Origin: Candidatus Margulisiibacteriota bacterium
GTDB taxonomy: Bacteria > Margulisbacteria > Riflemargulisbacteria > GWF2-39-127
NCBI GenBank assembly: GCA_003242895.1
Contig: QKMY01000080.1
Coordinates: 1-39,691 of the forward strand
Direction of reading: 5' to 3'
Length of the DNA stretch: 39,691 nucleotides
Part shown: positions 1-8,164 of the stretch, in pieces
Layout of the letters: the number at the start of each line of letters is the position of its first letter
Position numbering within the stretch: position 1 is the first letter of the stretch
Translations under genes and position numbers: made by a program
The notes under the pieces: model-generated
Seen by the model: the letters and a program-made list of their open reading frames with translations, nothing else
The model's database searches: none
Told to the model about the DNA's origin: nothing

Positions 1-1
1 A

Positions 2-106
2 CCTCACGATGGACACCCTTGTCTTGAGCTAATGGTTGGCACTATCAACCCCCATATCGGACTTTCACCGACTAGAAAGCGCCCATGCTGGGCGCACATA
101 AAATGA
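2..106 (+). other. Open frame running in from the left edge
   Basis: A plus-strand frame is open from the window edge for 34 codons and stops with TGA at 104-106, inside the palindrome at 98-137. The readable tail is rich in Pro, His and Cys (ending ..RPCWAHIK). The DNA is clearly more GC-rich than the surrounding genome and holds a perfect 7-bp hairpin at 79-95. It could be the C-terminus of a real gene or simply a repeat element that happens to be open. I do not recognise the family. Confidence 0.2.
79..95. repeat. GC-rich perfect hairpin
   Basis: GCGCCCA and TGGGCGC form a 7-bp perfect stem around a TGC loop. The hairpin lies just left of the large palindrome at 98-137, inside a GC-rich stretch unlike the surrounding genome. 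It may be part of a dispersed palindromic repeat or help terminate transcription entering from the left. Confidence 0.5.
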
Positions 107-137
107 GGGCATACCAATTGGTATGCCCTCATTTTAT
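98..137. terminator. 40-bp perfect palindrome, bidirectional terminator
   Basis: Bases 98-137 form a perfect inverted repeat with 20-base arms and no unpaired centre. Each arm has a GC-rich core (GAGGGCATACC) flanked by A or T runs, so on either strand the stem is followed by a short T tract. It lies between the open frame ending at 106 and the 3' end of the cheW-like gene, as expected for a shared terminator of convergent transcripts. Confidence 0.75.
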
Positions 138-158
138 AGTTTAATGTAAATACTTTTT

Positions 159-683
159 TTATCCTTTTAGTTCTTTAGCCTCTTTCGCTTGCATGGCCCG
201 CTTATTTGCCACTTCATGTAAATGATCTTTTTCCTGATTACTAAATATTTTGTGAACATCCAGAATAATAATAAGACGATCATCCAGCTTGCCTACACCT
301 TTTATAAAGTCCGAATCTATATTTGCTACTATAGGGGATGGCGGTTCGACAGATGAATGAGGGATTCTCAAAACCTCCGAAACGGCGTCAACAATCATTC
401 CAATAACAATACCGGTTATCTCGATGACAACAATTCTTGTTTCAGCGCTCATTTGTGTAACATCTAAACTAAACCGTTTTCTTAGATCAAGCACAGGAAT
501 TACTTTACCTCGAAGATTAATTATACCTTCGACAAATTCTTGTGTTTTAGGAACTTTAGTTATATTTTGCATTCTAATGATTTCTTGAACTGATTGAATA
601 TCGACTCCATATTGTTCACCAGCCAAGTCAAATACAACAAGTTGTTCAATTTCTGATATAACTAAATCTTTCTGTACAGACAT
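159..683 (-). CDS. cheW: CheW-type chemotaxis coupling protein
   Basis: This 174-residue protein is a single CheW domain, the scaffold that links chemoreceptors to the CheA kinase at the inner face of the membrane. The N-terminal part (residues 13-60) reads as a typical CheW start: LVVFDLAGEQYGVDI, then VQEII and a KVP turn. The GIINLRGKVIPVLDLR motif is near residues 53-68, and the domain closes with ILDVHKIF near 140-147. A charged tail of about 25 residues follows. An AAGGAGA ribosome binding site lies about 7 bases before ATG 683. No cheA, cheR or cheB is in the window, but a chemoreceptor is encoded at 20631-22811. A terminator-like hairpin at 794-822 suggests transcription separate from the kinase gene upstream. 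Confidence 0.93.
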   Translation of the reverse strand: MSVQKDLVISEIEQLVVFDLAGEQYGVDIQSVQEIIRMQNITKVPKTQEFVEGIINLRGKVIPVLDLRKRFSLDVTQMSAETRIVVIEITGIVIGMIVDAVSEVLRIPHSSVEPPSPIVANIDSDFIKGVGKLDDRLIIILDVHKIFSNQEKDHLHEVANKRAMQAKEAKELKG

Positions 684-793
684 TTATATCTCCTTTAACG
701 TTACCTTTAAATAAAATTACCTTAAAATTATCTACTAAATATAATATCAAATTTTTTTAAAAAAAGCTAATTTCATTATGAATATAGATTAAT

Positions 794-822
794 AAAAAAA
801 AAGCTGTCTATAATCCGCTTTT
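794..822 (-). terminator. Probable terminator of the histidine kinase gene
   Basis: On the minus strand AAAAGC and GCTTTT pair around a 12-base loop and run into a long T tract (the A run at 794-802). The stem is only six pairs and partly A/T, so the call rests mainly on position just downstream of the kinase stop and on the T run. The rest of 684-916 is AT-rich, with another small inverted repeat (AACTGT/ACAGTT) near 828-845. Confidence 0.5.
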
Positions 823-916
823 CAAATTAACTGTAAGTTAACAGTTTTTGATATCTATCTCTCTTATTAAGTATAACATACGATTAAGTAAAAATGATAT
901 TTAAAAATTAACACAT

Positions 917-2248
917 TCAACTATAGGCAACAGGAAAAGATAGAACAAATTTCGTCCCTAACATCTCTTTCGAAATCACATCAATAGTACCATCATGGGT
1001 GTCGATAATTTGTTTCGTTACTGACAGACCTATTCCAGAGCTCTTATCTAAGCCCTTAGTAGTAAAAAAAGATTCGAATATTCGGGAGGTATCAGATTCT
1101 TTTATTCCGATTCCGTTATCTCTCACCTCAACAAAAACACGGTCATTCTTGTAATATGAGTATACATCTATAATGCCATCATTATAGAAAATTGCCTGTT
1201 CAGCATTGATAATAAGATTCATAAACACTTGCACAAGCTGATTAAGGTCACCAGATATCTTGGGTAATTTTTCCTCATTTTTTATGGTAAGCTTAATCTT
1301 TCTAATCTGAAGAAAGTTTTTAATTATAGCTTCGGTCCTTCTCAATACATCTACAATACTGACCTTTTCAAATTTTCCTTCATCTTTTCTCGAATATGAA
1401 AGAAAATTAGTAACGACAGACTCCAAATGCGATACTGACATCTCCAATCCCTCTATTAAATTATTATGAGTTTTTCTTAACCCAAGCTTATCAAACAGGT
1501 TTGAAAGAAGGGAAACATAGCCTTTAATCCCAGTCATAGGATTTTTGATCTCGTGAGCAACACCGGTAATCAGCTTTCCCATCGCAGAGAACTTTTCGCT
1601 TTGGATCAATTGTGACTGTATTTGCTCAATCTTTTTTTCATTGTCTATGAGCTCGGAAGTTTCACGCTCAATTGCTTCCTCCAACTCCTTTTTTGCAATT
1701 GCCAGACTTGCATTAGAATCATTCAATGAGGCCTTCAAATCATGATTGTACAATATCCAGCTTAACTGCAACGAAAACATTTCAAGTAATTTAGCATATT
1801 CAAGGATGTTCCGGCAGGAAAGTTTACTGGCAATAACCAGTCCGATAATATTATTCAGCAATAAAACCGGAACGACAACAAATTCATTACCCATATCCTG
1901 GTAATTAACACCATAGTCGCTAAGCTTTTCGTCATCTTTAATTAAAATACTGGTTCTTTCCTCTTGAATAAAATGGAGAAAGTCGAGGGGATTAATGTTC
2001 TTATATAAGTTTTCTAATTTGCTTCTGATATATGTCTTTTCAACACGGTTCTTCTCCTGGTTAAAAATAAAAATACCTGCACTGTCAAGGTCCAGAATTT
2101 TAATGACTTCTTCTAAAATGTCATCAAAAGGCATTTCTTCATCTGAGAAACTAAGATAATGGCTTAGCATCCTATAAATCTTAAGAGCTGCGGAATCTTC
2201 TTCCCGATCATCAAATTTGGACGATTTATATGTTTCTTTTTTTTTCAT
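917..2248 (-). CDS. Soluble sensor histidine kinase with GAF-like domain
   Basis: A 443-residue cytoplasmic histidine kinase with no membrane segment. Residues about 40-170 look like a GAF sensor domain. A charged coiled coil (about 173-220) leads into a HisKA box, GVAHEIKNPMTG, with phospho-acceptor His232. The ATPase domain carries the N box (NLIINAEQA, Asn348), G1 (DNGIG 377-381), the F box (FESFFTTK) and G2 (GIGL 405-408). All catalytic motifs appear intact. The order of domains resembles NtrB/AtoS-like kinases. The NtrC-like regulator gene lies 171 bases upstream on the same strand, so the two are very likely a cognate pair. The signal sensed is unknown. No clear Shine-Dalgarno precedes ATG 2248. 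Confidence 0.9.
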   Translation of the reverse strand: MKKKETYKSSKFDDREEDSAALKIYRMLSHYLSFSDEEMPFDDILEEVIKILDLDSAGIFIFNQEKNRVEKTYIRSKLENLYKNINPLDFLHFIQEERTSILIKDDEKLSDYGVNYQDMGNEFVVVPVLLLNNIIGLVIASKLSCRNILEYAKLLEMFSLQLSWILYNHDLKASLNDSNASLAIAKKELEEAIERETSELIDNEKKIEQIQSQLIQSEKFSAMGKLITGVAHEIKNPMTGIKGYVSLLSNLFDKLGLRKTHNNLIEGLEMSVSHLESVVTNFLSYSRKDEGKFEKVSIVDVLRRTEAIIKNFLQIRKIKLTIKNEEKLPKISGDLNQLVQVFMNLIINAEQAIFYNDGIIDVYSYYKNDRVFVEVRDNGIGIKESDTSRIFESFFTTKGLDKSSGIGLSVTKQIIDTHDGTIDVISKEMLGTKFVLSFPVAYS

Positions 2249-2419
2249 ATTTCAAAACCAATCATTTGACAATCACAACATAAATTACGAAATATTAAGT
2301 TTTTCATTCAAGAAAATTAATTATTGATAATATATATTAATTAAAATTATATTAGAAGAATGACTTATAAAGTCTGTGAAATTAGATACCTAACTATATT
2401 ATTATACCATTGATTAATA

Positions 2420-3745
2420 TCAAGTTATACCTGAAAGAATTATGTCGATCTTTTTCTTACTCACACCAAGAATAGTGCTTATTACCTCTCTATTTCCACT
2501 ATGTTCAGCATACAAATCTGAGACCAAATGACCAACGAAATTATCTAAAAGCTCAGAATAGCAAAAATTCAGAGGTGGTTTCCTCTTTCTCGTATTAAGT
2601 ATTATATTTAAAGGAATTCTAGCAGACAATATATTTTCGCCTTTAGAAATCAACACCAACCTACTTATTACATTACTAATTTCGGCAGTATTACCCGGCC
2701 ACTCATAATTGTGGAGAATATCCCTGGCCTCAGGGGCCATTTTACAATTGCTACCAAACTCCTTATTATATTTATTCAAATAATAATCAATTATTAAAGG
2801 AATATCCTCTTTTCTCATACTTAATGATGGTATTGAAATTGTTGACTCATTAATATAGTGGAATAGTTCCTCATCAAAAGTTTTGTCCTGAATATTTTCG
2901 GGAATATCAACGGTTGTACTTAGTATGATCCGAATCTTAATCTCCGGATTAACAGGGCCCTTGAAGCGATCCTCTAACCAAGCGACTACTTTTCTCTGAG
3001 TAAATAGAGGCATCTTCTCAATATTCTTGATATACAACGTACCTCCGTCTCCAATCTTGAGAAATCCAATAGCCGGCATCTCGTTAAAATCTTTGTCTTC
3101 AAATACACGGCCAAAAAGCTCTTCTTCTAAAACTTGAGAAGAACTTGCACAGTTAACAACTTTAAAAGCCTCTTTATAATTACTATTCTGATATATAGAA
3201 TGAGCAATAAGATCATGCTCAGCACCTTTATTACCAGAAATCAACACGGTAGATCCTGTTCCGGAGACCTCTGAGATAAAAGATCTAATTGACTTAATTT
3301 CAACGCTTTCACCAATCAATTCCCCAAATTCATTTGATTCAACAATTTGATCCTGGATCTTATTGCTTTTATCCATAATGTGCTTCTTCTTAGAGATTTT
3401 GAATAAAATTTTTAACAAATCTTCCATTTCAAAGGGTTTAGTAAGATAATTTAATGCACCGAGCTTCATTGTACTTGAGGTAATATCAGAATTAATTGTA
3501 GCAGTAACCATTATCACATCAGTATCCGGCGCTATCTTTTGGATAATTTTTAATGCTTCAATTCCATTTAAACGAGGCATCCGTATATCTAGAAGAATGA
3601 TGTCAAAATGCTCAACATATAGACAATCAATTGCCTCTTGACCATCACTCAAAGCCGTCACATCATAATATTCCCGCAAGGCAAAGGTCAGAACCTGCCG
3701 AATACTTTTATCATCGTCAACGACTAAAATTTTTAATTTCTTCAT
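2420..3745 (-). CDS. NtrC-like response regulator with degenerate AAA+ domain
   Basis: A 441-residue protein with NtrC architecture. The receiver (1-120) has D10, D11, phospho-acceptor D53, T81 and K103. A sigma54-activator-type AAA+ region (about 141-375) and a Fis-type helix-turn-helix (about 408-440, SGNREVISTILGVSKKK) follow. The receiver and DNA-binding ends look functional, but the AAA+ core does not. The Walker A position reads GNKGAEHD instead of GxxGxGKE (171-178). The GAFTGA loop after EEELFG is replaced by unrelated residues. Walker B reads LYIKNI instead of LFLDEI. The FREDLFxR arginines are D and Y, and the sensor-II motif is WPGNTAEI rather than WPGNVREL. By family knowledge it should neither hydrolyse ATP nor contact sigma54, so I infer it acts as a simple phosphorylation-controlled DNA binder. 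AAGGAT precedes ATG 3745. The likely partner is the downstream kinase. Confidence 0.88.
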   Translation of the reverse strand: MKKLKILVVDDDKSIRQVLTFALREYYDVTALSDGQEAIDCLYVEHFDIILLDIRMPRLNGIEALKIIQKIAPDTDVIMVTATINSDITSSTMKLGALNYLTKPFEMEDLLKILFKISKKKHIMDKSNKIQDQIVESNEFGELIGESVEIKSIRSFISEVSGTGSTVLISGNKGAEHDLIAHSIYQNSNYKEAFKVVNCASSSQVLEEELFGRVFEDKDFNEMPAIGFLKIGDGGTLYIKNIEKMPLFTQRKVVAWLEDRFKGPVNPEIKIRIILSTTVDIPENIQDKTFDEELFHYINESTISIPSLSMRKEDIPLIIDYYLNKYNKEFGSNCKMAPEARDILHNYEWPGNTAEISNVISRLVLISKGENILSARIPLNIILNTRKRKPPLNFCYSELLDNFVGHLVSDLYAEHSGNREVISTILGVSKKKIDIILSGIT

Positions 3746-3889
3746 TATAAATCCTTGATTGCGCTAAGATATTTTTGACTCATTCGGGTATCCAACACAG
3801 AATAAACTAACAATTTAATAATAGAATTGTTTTGGCAAACTTTTCCAGATATCATTAAAATACCATCCCGGACCCATTGCTTTCATATC

Positions 3890-3918
3890 TTGCTATACTC
3901 AGTAAGTAATAATATAAT
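3890..3918 (+). promoter_or_regulatory. Sigma70-type promoter of leuS
   Basis: TTGCTA (3890-3895) and a perfect TATAAT (3913-3918) are separated by 17 bases, oriented toward leuS. The predicted start near 3925 gives a leader of about 65 bases. No T-box features are visible in that short leader. Confidence 0.72.
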
Positions 3919-3989
3919 AGTTGTGATATAAACTCAAGAAATTAAATCGATTCAATATCATAACATAAAGATAATGGCGGTGTTAAGGC

Positions 3990-6407
3990 GTGGAAACAGA
4001 AAACAAATATAATCATAGTGACATCGAATCAAAATGGCAGCGCTTCTGGAACGAAACCAGCGCTTTTAAATCTGAAATCAATGACCAGCCAAAGTACTAC
4101 ACACTTGAAATGTTCCCCTATCCTTCAGGAGATCTTCACATGGGCCATATGCGTAACTACTCTATAGGAGATGTTGTTGCGCGATTCAAAAGAATGAGCG
4201 GGTTTAACGTGTTACATCCAATGGGTTGGGATGCTTTTGGACTTCCGGCTGAGAATGCGGCAATATCCAGAAATATCCATCCTGCCGAATGGACTGATCG
4301 AAATATAGCCCGGATGAAAAACCAACTCAAATCACTTGGACTCAGCTATGACTGGGACCGAGAAGTTACCACCTGCAAACCTGATTACTACAAGTTCACT
4401 CAATGGATTTTCCTTAAATTATTGGAAAAAGGGCTCATCTATCAGAAAGAAGCCGCAGTTAACTGGTGTGAAAAATGCGGCACGGTCCTTGCAAATGAAC
4501 AAGTCAAAGATGGCAAATGCTGGAGATGCGACACAATAGTTGTACAAAAAGACCTTAAGCAATGGTTTATTAAAATAACAGATTACGCAGAAAGGTTACT
4601 GCAAGATATCTCGACACTTCAAGGATGGCCGGACAGCGTAAAAATCATGCAGACAAACTGGATCGGAAAAAGCACCGGAGTAGAAATCAATCTATTGGTA
4701 GAAAATGAAAACGAGTGCATAACAGTATATACAACAAGACCGGACACTGTCTACGGAATGACGTTTATGGTCCTGGCACCTGAACATCCGATAATCCCAA
4801 AACTCATCAATAATAAACCAAATAAATCTGATATAGAGCAATCCATACAGAAAATGAGAAACCAGAACAAAATAGAGAGAACTTCAGAGCTCTCTGAAAA
4901 AGAAGGGATTTTTACCGGCAGCTACGCAATCAATCCCGTTAATGGAAATAAAATAGCAATTTTCATAGCAAACTACGTACTCATGGATTACGGTACCGGA
5001 GCAATTATGGCTGTTCCTGCCCATGATACAAGAGATTTTGCTTTCGCTAAAAAATATAACATAGATATCATCGAGGTAATTAGTCCAACGGGACAGCAAT
5101 CTACAAACCTTACCGAAGCCTATGTCAACGAAGGAATAATGATTAATTCCACTCCATTTAATGGACAGAAGAGCTCAGATGCCCTTGGGAATATTGCAAA
5201 TTACATTGAAGAAAAAAACTATGGAAAAAAGACAGTCAATTTCAAACTCAGAGACTGGCTTATTTCACGCCAGAGATATTGGGGAGTTCCAATTCCAATT
5301 GTGCATTGCAACACCTGTGGCATAGTTCCAGTACAAGAAAAAGATCTCCCGATTACACTTCCACTTGATGTACAACCTATTGTAGGAAGCAAATCGGCGT
5401 TAGCAACTTCAGATAAATTTTTAAACACTACTTGCCCGATATGCGGCGAACCTGCACAAAGGGAAAGCGAAACTATGGACACATTCATGTGTTCTTCCTG
5501 GTACTTTCTTCGATATACCAGTCCTCAAGAAAACAGCTTGCCGGTTAATAAAGAGATGGCTTCATATTGGATGTCGGTTGACCAATATATCGGCGGCATT
5601 GAACACGCAATATTACACCTGCTATATTCCCGGTTTATCACAAAGTTTTTATATGACTGCGAAATATCTCCAGTAAGTGAGCCGTTCAAAAACCTCCTTA
5701 CCCAGGGTATGGTTATAAAAGATGGCGCTAAAATGTCTAAATCAAAAGGAAATGTAGTTGACCCGACAGAAATACTCGAAAAATACGGTGCGGATACTGC
5801 CCGGCTTTTCATATTATTTGCAGCACCGGCAGAAAAAGAATTGGATTGGAGCGACAGAGGCGTAGAAGGATCTTACAGATTTGTTAACCGTGTATGGAGA
5901 CTCGTCCAGAATAATATCAATGCTCCGGACAAGCCAGAAACAAGAAAACTGCTTACAATGCTTCATAAGACTGTTAAAAATGTAACTAACGATCTTCATA
6001 AATTCTCATTCAATACCGCTATAGCAAAAATAATGGAACTTACTAACTTAATGTACCAGGAAGAACTTACTAAAAACTCGCTTAGAACACTTGTACTGAT
6101 CCTCGGACCATTTATTCCTCATCTATGTGAAGAATTATGGAGCCAACTTGGGAATAATGAGCCTATGTATCTCCATCCATGGCCGGAGTACGATGAGAAC
6201 CTTGCCAAAGATGACGAAATCACAATAGTATTCCAAGTGAATGGTAAAATTAAGGACAAAGCTGAAGTACCAGTTGGAACAAATAATGAAGAACTGTTAG
6301 CTATTGCAAAGAACAGTAAAAAAATCCAAACCACAATTGGAGAAAAAAAAGTTATAAAAGAAATAGTCGTACCGAATAAGTTAGTAAATATTGTTGTTGG
6401 GAATTAA
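3990..6407 (+). CDS. leuS: Leucyl-tRNA synthetase
   Basis: This 805-residue class I synthetase charges tRNA-Leu. The HIGH signature appears as HMGH (50-53) within YPSGDLHMGHMRNYSIGDV. KMSKS is at 581-585. A zinc knuckle with CEKC (160-163) and CWRC (177-180) is present. The CP1 editing domain shows TTRPDTVYGMTFMVLAPEHP. Length is normal for bacterial LeuRS, with an anticodon-binding domain and a C-terminal end (KEIVVPNKLVNIVV) typical of the family. The start is GTG 3990: it is in frame with the conserved N-terminus, and the upstream ATG at 3974 is in another frame. The ribosome binding site is weak (GGCGGTG). It is transcribed from its own promoter and converges with the receiver gene at 6441. 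Confidence 0.97.
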   Translation: METENKYNHSDIESKWQRFWNETSAFKSEINDQPKYYTLEMFPYPSGDLHMGHMRNYSIGDVVARFKRMSGFNVLHPMGWDAFGLPAENAAISRNIHPAEWTDRNIARMKNQLKSLGLSYDWDREVTTCKPDYYKFTQWIFLKLLEKGLIYQKEAAVNWCEKCGTVLANEQVKDGKCWRCDTIVVQKDLKQWFIKITDYAERLLQDISTLQGWPDSVKIMQTNWIGKSTGVEINLLVENENECITVYTTRPDTVYGMTFMVLAPEHPIIPKLINNKPNKSDIEQSIQKMRNQNKIERTSELSEKEGIFTGSYAINPVNGNKIAIFIANYVLMDYGTGAIMAVPAHDTRDFAFAKKYNIDIIEVISPTGQQSTNLTEAYVNEGIMINSTPFNGQKSSDALGNIANYIEEKNYGKKTVNFKLRDWLISRQRYWGVPIPIVHCNTCGIVPVQEKDLPITLPLDVQPIVGSKSALATSDKFLNTTCPICGEPAQRESETMDTFMCSSWYFLRYTSPQENSLPVNKEMASYWMSVDQYIGGIEHAILHLLYSRFITKFLYDCEISPVSEPFKNLLTQGMVIKDGAKMSKSKGNVVDPTEILEKYGADTARLFILFAAPAEKELDWSDRGVEGSYRFVNRVWRLVQNNINAPDKPETRKLLTMLHKTVKNVTNDLHKFSFNTAIAKIMELTNLMYQEELTKNSLRTLVLILGPFIPHLCEELWSQLGNNEPMYLHPWPEYDENLAKDDEITIVFQVNGKIKDKAEVPVGTNNEELLAIAKNSKKIQTTIGEKKVIKEIVVPNKLVNIVVGN

Positions 6408-6440
6408 CATACCTGCAATGGATTTTTTCAGAGTATCTGA

Positions 6441-6818
6441 TTAATACTGCTTCATTTTTTCGAAAAGTATGCGATATACCCGATTAATGAGATCATCTAT
6501 ATCAAAAGGCTTTTCAATATAATCACATGCACCATGCTTCATCGCTTCATCAAGAATATATTTATCTTTTACAGCAGTTGCCATGATTACTTCAATCGAA
6601 GCATCTTGCTGTTTGATCAGCTTTAAGGTTGCGATACCATCGATACTGCCTACCATTCTCATGTCCAGCAGCACTAAGTCAATGTGATTTTTTTGAATTA
6701 TTCCTACAGCTTCTTCACCGCTACAAGCTTTGTAGATGTCATAATCCTCGCTAAAGATTGCCTCAATAGATTGTCTAATGATATGTTCATCATCAACAAT
6801 TAAAATAGAGTATTGCAC
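6441..6818 (-). CDS. Stand-alone receiver (CheY-like) protein
   Basis: A 125-residue single receiver domain with no output domain. Visible conserved residues are the acidic pair D9/D10, phospho-acceptor D52, T81 and K103 in the EKPF motif. All positions needed for phosphotransfer are intact. It starts with GTG at 6818, supported by AAGGTGG six bases upstream. The sequence (ATAVKDKYILDEAMKHGACDYIEKPF) resembles the receivers of NtrC-family regulators, including the one at 2420-3745. No kinase is adjacent. The partner could be the kinase at 917-2248, but this is inference. Confidence 0.88.
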   Translation of the reverse strand: MQYSILIVDDEHIIRQSIEAIFSEDYDIYKACSGEEAVGIIQKNHIDLVLLDMRMVGSIDGIATLKLIKQQDASIEVIMATAVKDKYILDEAMKHGACDYIEKPFDIDDLINRVYRILFEKMKQY

Positions 6819-7264
6819 TTTTACCCACCTTTTAGTTCAATTTTTTCATATTAAAAACGTATTTGTCAAGTACACTCAACAATTAGCTAAAAGAAACAAT
6901 CATTTCAGGATATTCTCCGTTTAAACATTTGCTACTACTATAGAATATCAATTATATAAATTATGACATCTTATAACACATACAGCAAACAATATTTAGC
7001 ACCTGTACGCACAACAAAAACAGGGGGCGGGAAAAACAGGGAAACAATCTGCAACCTCCAAAGAGGACCAGTTGCCGGATAAGGGAAGACATCGCAGATT
7101 AGAATCCATCGTCTTATTATTCACCCTTGGTCACTTTCGTCGAGTACAAAATTTGGACTTGTAAATAATTATTATTTTCTTATAAAATTATTATAGCTAA
7201 TTCTAGAAACGGGTAATCAATAAAAATAAACTGATTAACGATAAAATAAAAAGGAACCATAATC
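6819..7264. other. 446-base intergenic space with a stem-rich GC island
   Basis: This divergent gap lies between two receiver genes. Most is AT-rich, but about 7003-7150 is GC-richer with self-complementary segments: AATCTGC 7046-7052 with GCAGATT 7094-7100, GCAA 7051-7054 with TTGC 7072-7075, and CCTC 7055-7058 with GAGG 7063-7066 closing a CAAA loop. It could be a structured RNA or a dispersed repeat remnant. A weak promoter-like pair, TTGTAA 7159-7164 and TATAAA 7181-7186 (16-base spacer), points toward the gene at 7265. No convincing gene is present. Confidence 0.5.
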
Positions 7265-7627
7265 ATGAAAAAAAAGGTATTAATAATTGATGACGAAATG
7301 TCTATTCATTCCTCATTACAGTTTCTCTTCAATCAATATAACCTCGACGTACTTCATGCCTCGACAGCTCACGAGGCTATAAGAATATTGAAGGAAACAA
7401 AACCTGACCTGATTTTTATGGACTTCAAACTTCCGGAAACCAACGGGATTATTCTCACTCAAAAAATCCATTCCCATCCTGAGTATAAAGATATACCTAT
7501 AATAGGGATCACTGCGTATGCAACTGAAGACAATAGGCAGTTTGCACTAAATAACGGGATAAAAACTATTCTGGAAAAGCCCTTTGATCTGGTAGAACTT
7601 CAAAAACAAATCAATATTTATTTATGA
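7265..7627 (+). CDS. Stand-alone receiver (CheY-like) protein, first of tandem pair
   Basis: A 120-residue single receiver domain. It shows D9/D10, phospho-acceptor D53 in MDFKLPETNG, T83 in GITAYAT, and K105 in EKPF, so it is predicted to be phosphorylatable. AAAGGA lies about nine bases before ATG 7265. The next gene (7790) encodes a similar receiver sharing the TAYA(T/S)E signature after the conserved threonine. That suggests a local duplication or descent from hybrid-kinase-type receivers. Output is presumably by protein-protein contact, since there is no DNA-binding domain. The partner is unknown. Confidence 0.88.
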   Translation: MKKKVLIIDDEMSIHSSLQFLFNQYNLDVLHASTAHEAIRILKETKPDLIFMDFKLPETNGIILTQKIHSHPEYKDIPIIGITAYATEDNRQFALNNGIKTILEKPFDLVELQKQINIYL

Positions 7628-7789
7628 ACAAAACAAAGCCAGTCAACATTTCCCAACCACTATAATAAAATAAGCAGATAAACCTTCTCATTAAATTCCT
7701 CCTAAACAATCCCTTATTACCCCATTTTTGTTTCACTACATCTGTGATATACTTGTTATAAATTAAAAGAGTGGTTTATAAGTCGATAT

Positions 7790-8158
7790 ATGAAAAAAAA
7801 GATACTAGTCGTAGATGATGAACCGTCAATCGTTCAAACGCTTAAACTCCTTCTAGAAATGGAAGGATATGAAGTCTATACTGCCAATAATGGACAGGTA
7901 GGCTATGAAAAGGCAATGGAAGTTTTCCCTAACTTAGTAATCATTGATTTCAAAATGCCGATACTAGATGGTTGGGAAGCTACAAAACGCATGCGTCAAG
8001 TACCAGGGCTTGAAAACATTCCTATTTTAGGCAACACGGCATATGCGTCCGAAGAAAATATTATCCAGGGTATTGAGAGCGGAATTACAGAAGTTGTCAG
8101 GAAGCCTTTTAACATAGAAAAGCTGCAAAATCTTGTAAAACGTTATCTTGGTGAATAG
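7790..8158 (+). CDS. Stand-alone receiver (CheY-like) protein, second of tandem pair
   Basis: A 122-residue single receiver domain with D9/D10, phospho-acceptor D53 (IIDFKMPILDGWEAT), T83 (GNTAYAS) and K105 (RKPF). The DGWEAT stretch and the TAYAS motif are typical of receivers found in hybrid kinases and phosphorelays. The gene lies 162 bases after its neighbour and has no strong ribosome binding site before ATG 7790. It converges on ruvA with a gap of only six bases. There is no output domain. Its role in a phosphorelay or chemotaxis branch is inference. Confidence 0.87.
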   Translation: MKKKILVVDDEPSIVQTLKLLLEMEGYEVYTANNGQVGYEKAMEVFPNLVIIDFKMPILDGWEATKRMRQVPGLENIPILGNTAYASEENIIQGIESGITEVVRKPFNIEKLQNLVKRYLGE

Positions 8159-8164
8159 ATTTTG

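Noticed and set aside
6996-7109. 37-codon minus-strand frame in the GC island
   Set aside because: No ribosome binding site precedes the ATG and the sequence is better explained by the stem-forming island; the open frame is probably chance.
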